A stretch of 64,000 nt of DNA from Bryum argenteum (taxonomy: Eukaryota > Streptophyta > Bryopsida > Bryales > Bryaceae), in NCBI GenBank assembly GCA_037043015.1, contig CM073324.1, positions 26,366,097 through 26,430,096 on the forward strand, written 5' to 3'. Position numbers and translations under genes: made by a program. Below the pieces are notes generated by a model that ran no database searches, was not told the DNA's origin, and worked only from the letters and a program-made list of their open reading frames with translations. Of the stretch, positions 34,595-45,576 are shown in pieces. The first letter of the stretch is position 1; each line of letters starts with the position of its first letter.

Positions 34595-35750
34595 CCCTTA
34601 AAGGTCCCTTGGGGATAGTATGTACGGTGGCGTATAATTGAGATTTGCTACCAACAAGAAACTCTATATTGAGATCTTAAAAGCTTAGTAGAACCGCATG
34701 GATTTATATGTCAACTTGTTCTTTGAACTCAAATCTATTAAAGGTGTGCACTCATTCCAATACAACCAAAATACGCTGTATTCTGGCAACCAAAATATGG
34801 TTGTTCAGACCTTTAACCCCTAAACTACCATAGTGTTTTGTGAGCTCCAAACTCCAAAATTACAATTCTATACCACCTTGTAAACTTTGGAGTGTGAGAA
34901 TATTTTTTACACTTTTTTGAAACTTTCAACCGTATGATCTTGAAGAAAACTATTATTAGAGGTAGTGACTGAAATTTCAACCGTTGGATCGTAGCCATTT
35001 GTAAGATCATAACATTCAAAGTTGATGCAGTTTTTTTTCCAACAAACATTGTCGACTTTGTGCAAAGGAAAACGTGATGCTTATTAGCTTAAACATCTAG
35101 CCCATATTTTTTTCCATGTATATAACTAAGTTGGGCATGCCCGTGCAAAACTTTAGACACTCATTTTGCTTTTTGAACCTTCATGCAATTTATTTACTAT
35201 AAGAAGGTAAAAATCAAGGATTTGGTAAAACATGTACCACGTTTATTGTATATGGTTTATGGGAAAAATGAACGGTGAGTATATACCTTCTTGAGTTTGT
35301 GAATTTCAAGAAGAAAGAAATTCAAAAAATTCCAAAATCTCAAATTTTGGCAAATTTTGAAAGAAAAAATGGAAATATCAAAGAAAACTTTGAATCTAGC
35401 TCTTGTAATTTTTGAAGGGTGCCCTTGTAGGATTGGTAAAAGTTTCAACTTGGGTCACTTGAAAACCTTAGTACAAAATCAATCAAGAAAAGATTTTTAA
35501 AAAAAAAATTCAAAAAAAAGGTAAAAATAAAAAGTTTTTTTCTGCCCGCCCCAAGGCTGAAAACTAAAATTTGCGTTTGAGAACTCCATAGGTGGAGTTT
35601 GACTTTGCAAATTTTCCCACATACACCTTGTAGTATAGGGAACATCCAGTAAAAATTTCACGCAAAAATATTACTTTTAACATCTTAACTTAGGCTGCCC
35701 GAAATCGCAAATCTCCTAATCGGAGGCCTTGGTAGTTTAGGGGTTAAGGG
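34595..35750. mobile_element. PB-F element (225 bp without insert) split by a PB-B element
   Basis: The left end CCCTTAAAGGTC follows TTAA (34591-34594). The right end GACCTTTAAGGG is followed by TTAA (35751-35754) but is cut inside its own repeat: after GACCT come TTAA, the PB-B element, TTAA and then GGG. Removing the insert and one TTAA restores the mirror of the left end. This fixes both the target (TTAA) and the exact ends. Confidence 0.78.
34817..35743. mobile_element. PB-B element, 927 bp, nested in the TIR of PB-F
   Basis: The terminal repeats CCCCTAAACTACCA and TGGTAGTTTAGGGG are nearly exact inverted copies, flanked by TTAA at 34813-34816 and 35744-35747. The interior aligns by eye with 1541-2563 throughout, in the same orientation. 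Contains the TTTGTAAGATCATAAC...AAAGTTGATG motif. No coding sequence. Confidence 0.8.
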
Positions 35751-35797
35751 TTAAACATTTCTCATACTCTCTTGATTATAAATAAAAATCCTTTATA

Positions 35798-35899
35798 CTC
35801 CCTCTATCCCATTATATTTGTGCAGTAGGTTCTCTCAAACCTAACTCTTGAGATAGATTTGAGAGAATCTATTGAACAATTATAATGGGACAAAGGGAG
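35798..35899. mobile_element. Stowaway-type MITE, 102 bp
   Basis: Starts CTCCCTCTATCCCATTATA and ends with the inverted copy (GGGACAAAGGGAG), flanked by TA at 35796-35797 and 35900-35901. The CTCCCTCYGTCCC terminus with TA duplication is the plant Stowaway hallmark. Nearly fully palindromic. Confidence 0.85.
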
Positions 35900-36150
35900 T
35901 ACTTTTTATGATGATTCAGTTACCCAAGGAGAATAAGAGAAGAGTGATTTAAAATATAATCAAGGATAAGTATACTCACAGTACTTATGTTGGAGACGCT
36001 TGTCTTGATCATAAACAAGCAAGTTGAGATGGTTGGTTATTAAATTCTAGAACTTTAGTACGAAATTTTAAGATTTCAAAGTGTATACTTTTAATCCTCA
36101 ATGGAGTTAATATATAATATGTCTCTTTTAGGAGATAAAATTACTCTTAA

Positions 36151-37175
36151 ACCCTAAACTACCTCGCCTATTTTTAGCCAAGAAATACATTGTTAGAAAA
36201 AATTAATGGTTGAAAATGGAGGTAAGATTCTTAAATATCTACAATACAATCTTGTGGTAGACTTATCATAAGTCATGTGGAAACCAGATTTTGAGTTTGG
36301 AAGCCTCATAGATTGCTAGATTATAATGTATTAGTGCTCAAATCAGATTATAGAATTTTATCATCTTCACTTGAGAGTGAAAATTTTACTAAAAAAGCTA
36401 CTACAATCTCCAACTAAAAAGTTGTTGACATACATCTCAAAAACATCCTTGTACAAAAATTATTATCGAAATATCTTGTCTTAACCCTTAAACGCCCAAG
36501 CAAGCCCGAGGGGCTTGATTCCAACAGAATCTTCCCTGTAGCTCTCACTGTAATCAACTTTTCACTTATATTTTGATGTCAAACTGGTCACCGTCTTATG
36601 ATGCATTCAAAAAGTGAAATTTTACAATTCAAATCACAATTTGTATGTATGAATTTATGGTTTGAAAGGATTGTGGTAGGTAGGTTGGGGTTGTACATAA
36701 CCTTGTAGGAGGTTGCAAGCTCATCATTGATTGGTTCATTCATGGTGCCCAAGTTCAAAAAGTGCACTATTCATGATGCCCAAGTACAAAAGATGTTGTG
36801 ATCCAATTTTGGGCTGCCCGTTTTAGACCCCATGGGCGTTTAAGGGTTAAATAATAGTCTTGCAACAATGACAACTGCCAAAAATTGAGTTATTACAAAG
36901 GTGAAATAGTTAAATACTAAACGCCTTGCATTCAAATCCATTCCATATCTTCAAACATCTTTCACATAATTTGCTTGCAATAGTAAAACATGCCTTATGC
37001 TTGAAAACACAAATATAAGAGCTGACTTCATTGAAATGAAAGCTATTAATTTACACTTGACAACAGGATTTTACAATTTTAATACAAAAACTAGACTTGA
37101 TCCAACCTAAGTAGTTTTGTCCAAAACAAAGTCTAGAGGAAGAAGTTATGGCTCCCAAAGTTTTTTGCATTTCAT
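36151..37175. mobile_element. PB-A element interrupted by a PB-D element, right end lost
   Basis: The left end ACCCTAAACTACC (first C changed to A) follows TTAA (36147-36150). The interior matches other PB-A copies on both sides of the insertion at 36481-36850: it resumes with AATAATAGTCTTGCAA, as in the uninterrupted copy at about 49395 (AATAATAGCCTTGCAA). Similarity ends near 37175. Confidence 0.6.
36485..36846. mobile_element. PB-D element, 362 bp, nested in PB-A
   Basis: The ends CCCTTAAACGCCCAAG and GGGCGTTTAAGGG are flanked by TTAA at 36481-36484 and 36847-36850. The interior carries GGATTGTGGTAGGTAGGTTGG and a CATGATGCCCAAGT block, found inverted at 60337-60699 and 44420-45177. Confidence 0.82.
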
Positions 37176-37243
37176 ACAAATTGTTGTTTTTTAAAGGTTG
37201 CCACCTCCCTAGGCCTTAAGCGATTGTATAAAGATAAAATGTA

Positions 37244-37345
37244 CTCCCTCCGTCCCATTTATATTGTCCAATAGGTTCTCTCAAATCTACATTGGGAGGT
37301 AGATTTGAGAGAACCTACTGGACAATATAAATGGGAGAGAGGGAG
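37244..37345. mobile_element. Stowaway-type MITE, 102 bp
   Basis: Starts CTCCCTCCGTCCCATTTATA and ends in its inverted copy (ATAAATGGGAGAGAGGGAG), with TA at 37242-37243 and 37346-37347. Same length as the 35798 copy and almost a perfect hairpin around a short centre. Confidence 0.88.
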
Positions 37346-37553
37346 TAACACTATAAAATATCTTGTTTAGTATTTATGGTGATGCTAATTACCATATTGT
37401 AACATTGATCATTTGCTATAGTAATAATGATAATTTCTCTTACAAAACTAGTTACCTACCGCCTTTAGATACTATATCTATAAACTAGACGACAAGAAGG
37501 TTCCCAAGACCCTTAACACCTCCTTTTGTAACGAGAAGGGCGGTTGAGCTTAA

Positions 37554-37625
37554 CCCTTAAATGCCCAGCCCCTCTAAAAATACACAAAAAAGCATGCTCG
37601 AGGGGCATGCTTGGGCGTTTAAGAG
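37554..37625. mobile_element. PB-E micro-element, 72 bp
   Basis: The ends CCCTTAAATGCCCAGC and GCTTGGGCGTTTAAGAG are flanked by TTAA at 37550-37553 and 37626-37629. The centre has an inverted GCATGCTCGAGGGGCATGC. A second copy, also exactly 72 bp, is at 57614-57685. The terminal repeats match those of PB-A and PB-D. Confidence 0.78.
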
Positions 37626-37629
37626 TTAA

Positions 37630-38329
37630 GGCAGCGTAAGAGCTTCAACTGAGTTGACTAGAAGGGACCAGTGAGCATGTATTCTCACCTTTAGTTTATT
37701 GTTATGATTACATAGTACAACACCATAGAACATTTGGAAGATAGTGATAATTATTGGGCTTTTTATTAGAAAGTGAAAATAGCGATAATTATTGGACTTC
37801 TTACAACACTATTTGTATTTATGAAAGAGCAAAATTATGGGATTTTTGGTGATATTACAGAAATCAATTGATATTACGAAGGAGGTGCGTGGTATCAAAA
37901 GAAGTGCCATTTTGCAAGCATGATATTTTAAAAATACAGTTCAAAAATATGCCTGTAAAATGACACATTTTATAGTGCGGCTAAAATACCTCATGAGATC
38001 TTTTGGCAAAATGACACAAAGAATGCTGCCATTTTAAGAGTATTGAGGTTCTGTTCATTGGATGCTGCAAGTATTGGTGAGGTTCAAACTGGGTGACTAA
38101 ATAGTTCATTTCTTTGTGTAGTTGCCATTGTTATTGAAATTCTTTGCAACCGCCATTCATCTTGAGAATCCTAGCGGAGTTTGCAATGGTTATCTTTTGC
38201 ATCCATGGAGAAGAAGCCTTTGAAGAGGTGGTGGTAGGAGAATCAAGTCAAGTGGCAGTGGTGCAGAACTGGAGGTCGATGGAGCTCTTATAAAAGTTGG
38301 ACGTAAGACATATATTGACGACATGGCAT
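37630..38329. repeat. Spacer with a diverged copy of the 59229-type element
   Basis: Between about 37850 and 38052 the sequence has AAGTGCCATTTTGCAAG, ATGACACA and ends GCCATTTTAAGAGTATTGAGG, a diverged likeness of 59229-59480, whose end is GCCATTTTAACGGAATTGAGG. The rest has nothing recognised. Confidence 0.4.
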
Positions 38330-38640
38330 GCAATGGGTTTAGTTTTGGACTTCTTTTATATGTAAATTTTGGGGCATTTCTAGTTGGGACAACTTTCTAG
38401 TTGGGGATTTTTTTTTCATTGCCATAGGTCTTTTGGTAGCAATTCCACTTTAATGTGAAATGATGATATTTTGTGATTGTCTGTGAGTATTAATACATTA
38501 TGATGTTGCAATCTATGAGGCCTCATGTCTGAAGATTGACCCACTTGTTCTACAAAAAGTTTACTACAAGATTGTGCATTACAATTGAGATTTGAATAAC
38601 CTACTTTCAGTTTTATATATGATGCTTTTATTTAGAATGA
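38330..38640. mobile_element. PB-A fragment, inverted
   Basis: Blocks such as GGCATGCAATGGGTTTAGTTTTGGAC, shortened here, and CTATGAGGCCTCATGTC match the PB-A interior in the orientation of 3272-4242. Neither end is preserved. Confidence 0.5.
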
Positions 38641-39491
38641 ATTTTTTGATAAAGTATTTAGGGTGAACAAATATATTGTAAGAATTAAAAGCACAAGGTT
38701 GTTTGTTGAACATATTGCAAAACTTTAAACTATTCTAAAATCTGAATTAAAGATTTTGAAGTACGTGAGTTATATTCAATCATATACTTCACATTGAGAT
38801 TCAAGAAGCATTTTGCGTGAGTCCAAGGGTATACAATAGCATATGCCAGAATACAATGGTCAAATGAATCTTTACAAATAGTTCATGACAAAACCAACTC
38901 CAAAACGTAAATTAATCCTCCAAAAATTAAATTTCAACTCGTGACATATAATTGTTTAATTTATGCTAAATAAGCGTCACAATAAGTAAACATTTAAATA
39001 AGAACAACCTAAATTTTTAGGAAGTGGCTAATCATTAAAACTAACACAAATGAATGAAGTACCTTTTTTCAATAGTGAGAATAAGACATAAACCTCTGAG
39101 TTCTTGAAACACAATGTAGTAATTGTTGCGAGTGACTCTCTTTCATAAACAAAAAATGACCTCTAAAACAATTTGAAATAGCCTATCTAATCATGAGAAC
39201 TCAAACACAAACAAATACACTTGTAGATAGATGCAACATAATGAAATCACCTCCTTTGAAAAGGCATGTACTATCATCAAATTTTTCAAATATATCTTGA
39301 AATACTACGGTGGGACTAATGGCTACAATAGTTTGAATTATGATGAGGACGTACACTTTTCATTATCTTGCCGATTGGTATCAAACACAAAAGAATAACA
39401 TCATCCTAAGTGCATCGAGAGAAAGAATAACATAGATGCATTAAAACTCATGTAAAAGTGTGGTTATTGCAACAATGGAAATGAAATTTTC
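38641..39491. other. Spacer downstream of succinyl-CoA ligase gene
   Basis: About 850 bp, AT-rich; nothing recognised. Confidence 0.35.
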
Positions 39492-40484
39492 TCACAAAAG
39501 TTTACGTTCTTTGAATACCTTGTACATGGCTTTACCAATTCGTGCGGGTGATTCTACAACGGTTACACCTGCACCTCGCAATGTTTTGATTTTATCTTGG
39601 GCGGTACCTTTGCCTCCCGAGATGATGGCTCCAGCATGACCCATTCGTCGACCAGGAGGAGCCGTAAGCCCCGCAATGAATGATACAACCGGTTTTTTGG
39701 TCTTGCTATTCACAATGAAGGCAGCAGCATCCTCTTCCGCTGAACCTCCGATTTCACCAATCAATACAATGCCTTCTGTTTGTGGGTCCTTTACGAAACA
39801 TTCAAGACAATCGATAAAATTTGTGCCGTTAAAAGGGTCACCTCCTATACCAACACATGTTGATTGCCCCAATCCTACGGCCGTGGTTTGAAATACAGCC
39901 TCATATGTTAGGGTTCCCGAGCGAGAAACGATGCCAATGCGACCCGGTTTATGAATGTATCCTGGCATGATGCCAATCTTGCATTCACCGGGCTTTATGA
40001 TACCTGGGCAATTGGGTCCGATCAAGCGCGACTTTTTTTGCTGCAATAATGCGCCCTTCACCCTCACCATGTCTTGTTGAGGTATGCCTTCCGTAATGCA
40101 TACAATGAGATCTAACTCCGCATCCAGTGCCTCCATGATCGCTTTCCCGGCCATTTTTGGAGGCACATATATAACCGTCGCATTTGCTTGGACTCCTTTT
40201 TTGGCTTCCGCAACCGTGTTAAAGACGGGGAGGCCAAGATGTTCCGTGCCACCTTTTTTGGGTGTAACTCCGCCTACAACTTTCGTCCCGTATTCAATTG
40301 CTTGCTCCGTATGGAATGTCCCGTTTTTACCCGTGATGCCTTGCACAATAAGTCGAGTTGTTTTGTCGATGAATACCGCAGGCTTCGACATATAGCGCAC
40401 AAGCATGGAATTGAGACACCCATCGGATTTTTGTTTACTCACTCGCAAATGATGAGAGATAACTCTTAAACCTCTTATCATCAT
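39492..40484 (-). CDS. Succinyl-CoA ligase (ADP/GDP-forming) alpha subunit, mitochondrial
   Basis: Tricarboxylic acid cycle enzyme: with the beta subunit it converts succinyl-CoA, nucleoside diphosphate and phosphate to succinate, CoA and NTP in the mitochondrial matrix. A single exon encodes 330 residues from the chosen start (MMIRGLRVI). An in-frame ATG at 40637 would add 51 unlikely residues. The first roughly 45 residues are rich in Arg, Ser and His with few acids, typical of a presequence. Then come the CoA-binding fold ([32 protein letters not shown]), [51 protein letters not shown] and the phospho-histidine loop [16 protein letters not shown]. Full length, no lesion. The lack of introns and the AT-rich repeat-filled setting raise the possibility of an old retrocopy, but no poly(A) tract or flanking duplication was seen. 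Confidence 0.95.
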   Translation of the reverse strand: MMIRGLRVISHHLRVSKQKSDGCLNSMLVRYMSKPAVFIDKTTRLIVQGITGKNGTFHTEQAIEYGTKVVGGVTPKKGGTEHLGLPVFNTVAEAKKGVQANATVIYVPPKMAGKAIMEALDAELDLIVCITEGIPQQDMVRVKGALLQQKKSRLIGPNCPGIIKPGECKIGIMPGYIHKPGRIGIVSRSGTLTYEAVFQTTAVGLGQSTCVGIGGDPFNGTNFIDCLECFVKDPQTEGIVLIGEIGGSAEEDAAAFIVNSKTKKPVVSFIAGLTAPPGRRMGHAGAIISGGKGTAQDKIKTLRGAGVTVVESPARIGKAMYKVFKERKLL

Positions 40485-41287
40485 ACTTCGGCCATTTACA
40501 TTTACATGATATATTCTTGACCTCAAAAATTCATTGCATAAGCTTAGTACATAGATCATAAGATTCCAATGTAATGAGAGAAAAGAATGGAAACCATGAA
40601 TGAGAGGTTTGCTTTTTGGAATCCAACATATAAACATCTTTCATTTTCTTTCACTTGAAAAATCTCTTTCTCACTTTCAAGTAAGTGTAAGGAACCATAT
40701 TCACAAAATCAACTCAAAATATTAACTCAAAATATCAATTCTAGTAAGAAATTTGTATTACACACAAAAACGTACACTCTATAAATGTGATATAAGTCTT
40801 AGAAGGGCTGTTTTTTTTAAAGAAATAATGCTTTGCATTTGTAGATAAATACATTAAGATGAGCAATCATACTATTACCCTAATTTGGAGTTTTTAGGTT
40901 TAAATCTGAATTGTGGGTTATTTTGAGATTGGTATTTGATGTCCTTCATCAAAATGAATGCAACCTAAAATATGAATTTTGTACATAGTATCCATTTCTG
41001 TGTTTTCCAATATTTAATTCAAGTAATACATTTGGAAACGAAGTTATAAAAAATTTGTTGAACTAATATTTTGATAGTCGCTTCAATGATAGTCCAATAT
41101 CATGAAATTTAAAAGTGTCTCATGCTTCATAATAAAACCTAAAATGGAAATTTTCATAAAAATGTGGCACCATATATAGCATAATGGCTACAATAGGATG
41201 TTCCAAATTCAAAACAATAATATCCAAATTTTGATGAAGCCTCCATATTATCGAAATGATGTCTTGGAGAAAAGAAAAATGGTTGTA
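40485..41287. other. Upstream region of succinyl-CoA ligase gene
   Basis: About 800 bp. Pyrimidine/adenine-rich just upstream of the gene; nothing else recognised. Confidence 0.35.
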
Positions 41288-41578
41288 GTATACCACCATA
41301 ACAGGTTCGGTCATAAATAATTCTATTATAAAAAAACGTAAAAAATTAGAAATTACAAGCTCACAGGAACGAAAAGTTGGGAAATCAACATCCGCAAAAA
41401 ATGGATGAAAATTACATCTTAAGTTGTCATCTCGGTACAACTACCGCATCTTTAGACGAATTTTAAGTCCGAAGAATAAAAGAACGAATTTCAAAAAAAT
41501 CTATTTCTGGCAGACGAACCTTATTTTTTCAAAAAAAATATTCGTTCCTTGAGGACCGAACGTGCTATGGTGGTACGG
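41288..41578. mobile_element. Inverted-repeat element, GGTGGTACGG ends, about 291 bp
   Basis: The right end CGTGCTATGGTGGTACGG mirrors the left TACCACCATAACAGGTTCGG. Just inside, TCATAAATAATTC and GGAACGAAAAGTTGGG match the copy at 50248-50551. Superfamily not assigned. Confidence 0.6.
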
Positions 41579-42653
41579 TAACTTGTGGGAAGAAAAAATT
41601 AAATCTGGATGAAATTAACATGACTAAAGGAAAGTTTTATTTGGTTCAATGAATGTAATCAATTTCTTATCTAAGTGATTTTATTTATTTATTTATTTTT
41701 TTCAAGTGCATGGATAGATGTTGGATAATAATTTCCTATTCTTTCTAGAGTGTGACGAATGTCATAGAATTTTAGATATATTTCTTAGTGATATCAATGT
41801 AAGGGTTGGAGTATATTGAATTGGTAAAAGACATGATTTTGGAAAATTAGGGTTGGTGATGAACAAGGAAGAAGGGGAGGTACGGGTGGGAGTGAATAAT
41901 TTCTAAATGGAGGGGTGATATGGGCATAGCTATGCTTGCATGAAATATTGATTATATATGGAATATGGTGTAAATTTGGTGTTGCGTGTAAGTTGTTTAA
42001 GGTCCTTTGCGACTCACAATAACTAAAGTTTTACTGTCATAGGTGTACGTGCGTGAGCATGTATTCATCTGAGACAAGACTACTAGCTTATCGAAGCCTT
42101 GTTCATTGTATATGATTTAAGTTGTACATGGCAACTTTGACATGGAAGTCTCGTTAAAGTCAATGAGGTCATTTGCCATTCGCATTGACAATGAGTTTTT
42201 TGTCATAGATGTATGATGGTGTACTCATTTTGGGACAACACTTCCATCTTATCAAGACCATGTCCAAGTCAATGAGGTCTGATGCGTGCTAGTAAGTCTT
42301 TTTGTGGGGGTTAAGAAAAGGAATGAGTACAAGTGCTTATACCGGGAGGTATCAACTTTGGACTAAAAGGATCTCTGGGAGGTCTCTCAGTAAGCAAGAG
42401 AGCTTAAAAGAACAACCATCTATTGAGTTAGAAATTTGTGTGTCTACCGAATGATGTTCCATGGCGTTGATATTGATGATGAATTTACCCTAAATGATGT
42501 GTTTAATGGTGTATTCATTCAAGAAACACTAACATCCTATCAAAGTCTTATCAAAGTTCATGGTTATTGGTGCCAAGTCCTCTTGTTTCCTTTATTACCA
42601 AAATATGGCACCAGAGCAAATGATTATTGACAAAGTGCACTTATAAGTCACTC
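41579..42653. repeat. Spacer with degenerate tandem repeats
   Basis: Three loosely similar segments (about 42000-42130, 42170-42270, 42440-42560) share a GGTGTACTCATTTTGGGACAA-like block, a CTATCAAAGTC/CTTATCAAGACC block and AAAGTCAATGAGGTC. Strongly diverged; no gene recognised. Confidence 0.35.
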
Positions 42654-42657
42654 TTAA

Positions 42658-43888
42658 CCCCTAAACGCCCGAGCCTATTTTTAGCAAAAAAGCACATTTC
42701 AATAGAAATCGTCATAGATGAAAATCAACAGAAGCTATTAAGATCTCAACCTTACAAACTTGTAATAGACTTATCGAAGATCATGTGGACCAAAATTTGA
42801 GTCTTGAGGCCTTATAGATCGGGATCATAACATATTAATATCAAAAACAAAGTGCAAAATTTCATCATTTTCACTTTGAGGTGGAAATGCTACCAATAGA
42901 CCTATTGCAATGAAAAAATCACCAACTAGAAAGATGTTCACCTTCATCTTAATAAGTCCTTTACCCAACAAAAATTCATCAAAAAAAAATTCTTGGCTCA
43001 AATAAAAGCCATGCAATGGTAAAAAGTACCAAACATTTTACAAAGGAAAAATAGTCCAAAACTAGACCCTTTGCATTCAATTTCATGCCTTCAAAACATC
43101 TTCAATCTTGTTAAGTTTTCTACCACTTAGACTAGACTCTAATTGGAGGCCATCCCAAAAAATTAAGTCGAAATCCAACAGTGGATGAGGGAGATATAGC
43201 TCCTCAAATATCATCCATTTTCTCACTTTTTCTGTTGACAAAACATCATTGCAAATCCAATAGCAAAATCGTTTGGATCAAAAAACTTCTAACTACAAAG
43301 TTGTTAAGAATCACCTTAACCCCTAACTTTCCTTAAAACCCGAAACGGGTTTTGGAGGTTCCCGCAGGAGAAAAACTCAACCAACTTTGACCATTATGAT
43401 CGCACAAATGAGGAAGAATGAACGGTTCAAATTTGGTATGCGAGAAGAATGTCAAGTGAATTTTGAGATCTTACGGTTGAATCTTTCAAATAATCCTTAG
43501 ATTGAGATTTTTTGAGCTTAATCTAGAGGAAGGTCAAATTTTGTGGCATAGACCATTTTGCAACAAGGAAATTTAGGGGTTAAGATCATGACCATGAAAC
43601 AAAAATCACGAAAAACTATTTTTAATTTCACATAATTGGCTTGCAATGGTAATATATGCCCCATGCTTGGAAACCCAAAAACAAGAGCTGTCTTCACTAA
43701 AGTGCATTCCATTAATTCATACTTTATTGTGTGGGCTTGCAAATTTTACAACACAAACTAGACTTGATTTGGAACCTAACCCAAGTAATTTCATCTAAAA
43801 CCGACCTCGGATGAAGAAGATATGGCTCTTCAAAGTTTCTGGATGTACATCCACAATGTCGTTTTTCGACATGGTGGGTGTTTAAGGG
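42658..43888. mobile_element. PB-A element with nested PB-C element
   Basis: Best-preserved PB-A copy: ends CCCCTAAACGCCC and GGGTGTTTAAGGG, flanked by TTAA at 42654-42657 and 43889-43892. Total 1231 bp; subtracting the nested 260-bp element and one TTAA leaves 967 bp, agreeing with the 971-bp copy at 3272. The interior is AT-rich without a transposase frame. Confidence 0.8.
43320..43579. mobile_element. PB-C element, 260 bp, nested in PB-A
   Basis: Starts CCCCTAACTTTCCTT and ends ATTTAGGGG, flanked by TTAA at 43316-43319 and 43580-43583. Opposite orientation to 769-1028 and the same length. PB-A copies at about 61516 (ATCTTAAGATGATA) and 49722 (ATCTTGAGATCATA) show the site without the insertion. 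Confidence 0.82.
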
Positions 43889-43892
43889 TTAA

Positions 43893-44419
43893 GGTAAAAC
43901 TCTAAACAATCAGTCTTATTGAGTGTAGTTTCCACTCCAATTTCAAAAATGATAACCAATTGCCAAATGTTCAACCATAGAATGCTAAAATCATAACAAC
44001 AATATAATACATGAAGCTAAACATACATGTTGTAAATATTAAAAAGATCATCCCTTTATTCCCTTTAAATCTTAGTAATCCGAAGCTAAAACTTCTACTT
44101 CTTAAGAAACCACATGATCTAGAGTGCTCAAAATCTATTAAGCATGAGAAGTCGTCCAAGAGCCCATAAGGAAGGGACACATTCTAGCTTCCTTCTCCAA
44201 CTTTCAATGTACTCAAGGTGTACATTTTAGACAAAGCGGTTTCTGGTATCCTTATGGCTTTCACTTTCAAAATTCATATCTAATTCAAGATAAGTCCAAA
44301 TTTCATAATTTCAATTGGTCCAAATTCCAAGATACTTTGCACATGTATCGAAATTGATTCCCCTCACCACCCCAATGAGCTTCATAAAAAGAACATCAAC
44401 ACACTACCTTAGTCTGGAA
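43893..44419. other. No feature recognised
   Basis: About 530 bp of AT-rich spacer. Confidence 0.35.
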
Positions 44420-45177
44420 CCCTTAAACATCCTTGGGGTCTGAAACGGGCAGCCCAAAATTGGATCACAACATCTTTTGGACTTGGGCATCATGAATAAC
44501 TAGTGCACTTTTAAAACTTGGGCATCATGAATGGACCAATCAATGATGAGCTTGCAACCTTCTACAAGTTTATGTACAACGGTACAACCCAATCTACCTA
44601 CCACAATCCTTTCAAAACACAAAATCATTCATACAATTGTGATTTGAATTGTAAAATTTCACTTTTTGAATGCATCATAAGAAGGTGACAAATTTGACAT
44701 CAAAATGTAAGTGAAAAGTTGAGTATAATGAGAGCTATGGTAGAAGTACCTAAAACCACCAGCACCCCGGTATCAACCTATAGGTCTCCCCATAACCGCA
44801 CCTAGCCTGAACTAGCATTGTCAGAACAATCAATTCAAACTGACCAATCAAAACAATAAAAAAGCTGGTGGTTTTGGGTCGAATCATGAATGGAAATTTG
44901 TACCAGCTAGGTGTGACAATGGGAAAGTCTACGGATTAGTTTTGGGTCACCAAGTACTTTTGCCTTTGAAAATTTATATTTATGTAATGGGAGTTACATT
45001 TTGAAAAAATTTGCATCCTATGAGAAAAATTCTTTCCTACATGGGAAAAATATACCCCAAAAATAACCATTCTAAAAAAACCTCAAAAAGCTTAAGTTGG
45101 TGGTTTTAGGGCATTCGACCTTACAAGGCATATTCTGTTGGAAAAAAGCCCCTCGTACTAGCTTGAGCGTTCAAGGG
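44420..45177. mobile_element. PB-D element with a nested foreign insert
   Basis: The left end CCCTTAAACATCC is preceded by GGAA (decayed TTAA). The right end GAGCGTTCAAGGG is followed by TTAA (45178-45181). The interior matches 60337-60699 until GAGAGCTA, where a 382-bp insert begins; it resumes with CAAGGCATATTCTGTTG, as in the empty copy CAAAGCAGATTCTGTTG at about 60645. Confidence 0.7.
44739..45120. mobile_element. Inverted-repeat element GGTAGAAGTACC, 382 bp
   Basis: The left end GGTAGAAGTACCTAAAACCA is mirrored by the right end GGTCGAATGCCCTAAAACCA (read inward). Inserted into a PB-D element at GAGAGC-TA, apparently with a TA duplication. The first roughly 170 bp are almost identical to 62909-63060. 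No coding sequence. Superfamily uncertain. Confidence 0.68.
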
Positions 45178-45181
45178 TTAA

Positions 45182-45576
45182 AACACAAATTTGAACATTG
45201 AATTACAAAATAGAGCATACACTTGTTCGAGTTCTATCCTGTCGTCCCTCGTCACTAAGGGCGAGACAGTGGAGGGCTTGCGCCTCCCCTGCCCGTGACG
45301 AGGTCCGTCGTCGGATGTCATCGTCATTCACGAGGTTTCGTCACGTCTGCAAACTTCGTCCGTCGGATGGGCAACGGATGGTGCGTTCCGATATGAGACT
45401 CGAGTCTTTGGACATCACACAGCCTCGTGTCCATTTGCCGCTCTCGCAGCATTCATCGCATCAACATTGGATCGTTCATGGCCTGCGGAGGCGCCATTTG
45501 ATTCTACAAACATCGCTAGTCACACTTCTCTTGGAATTTTGAGTTTTTTGAGTTTTTTTGGGAGATCACCGGAGTC
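45182..45576 (+). promoter_or_regulatory. Probable promoter and 5' leader of the ClpS-like gene
   Basis: A GC-rich stretch sits directly upstream of the ATG at 45577, in sharp contrast to the AT-rich element to its left. A 114-codon open frame runs across it but has no family resemblance. No TATA box stood out. Confidence 0.35.
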
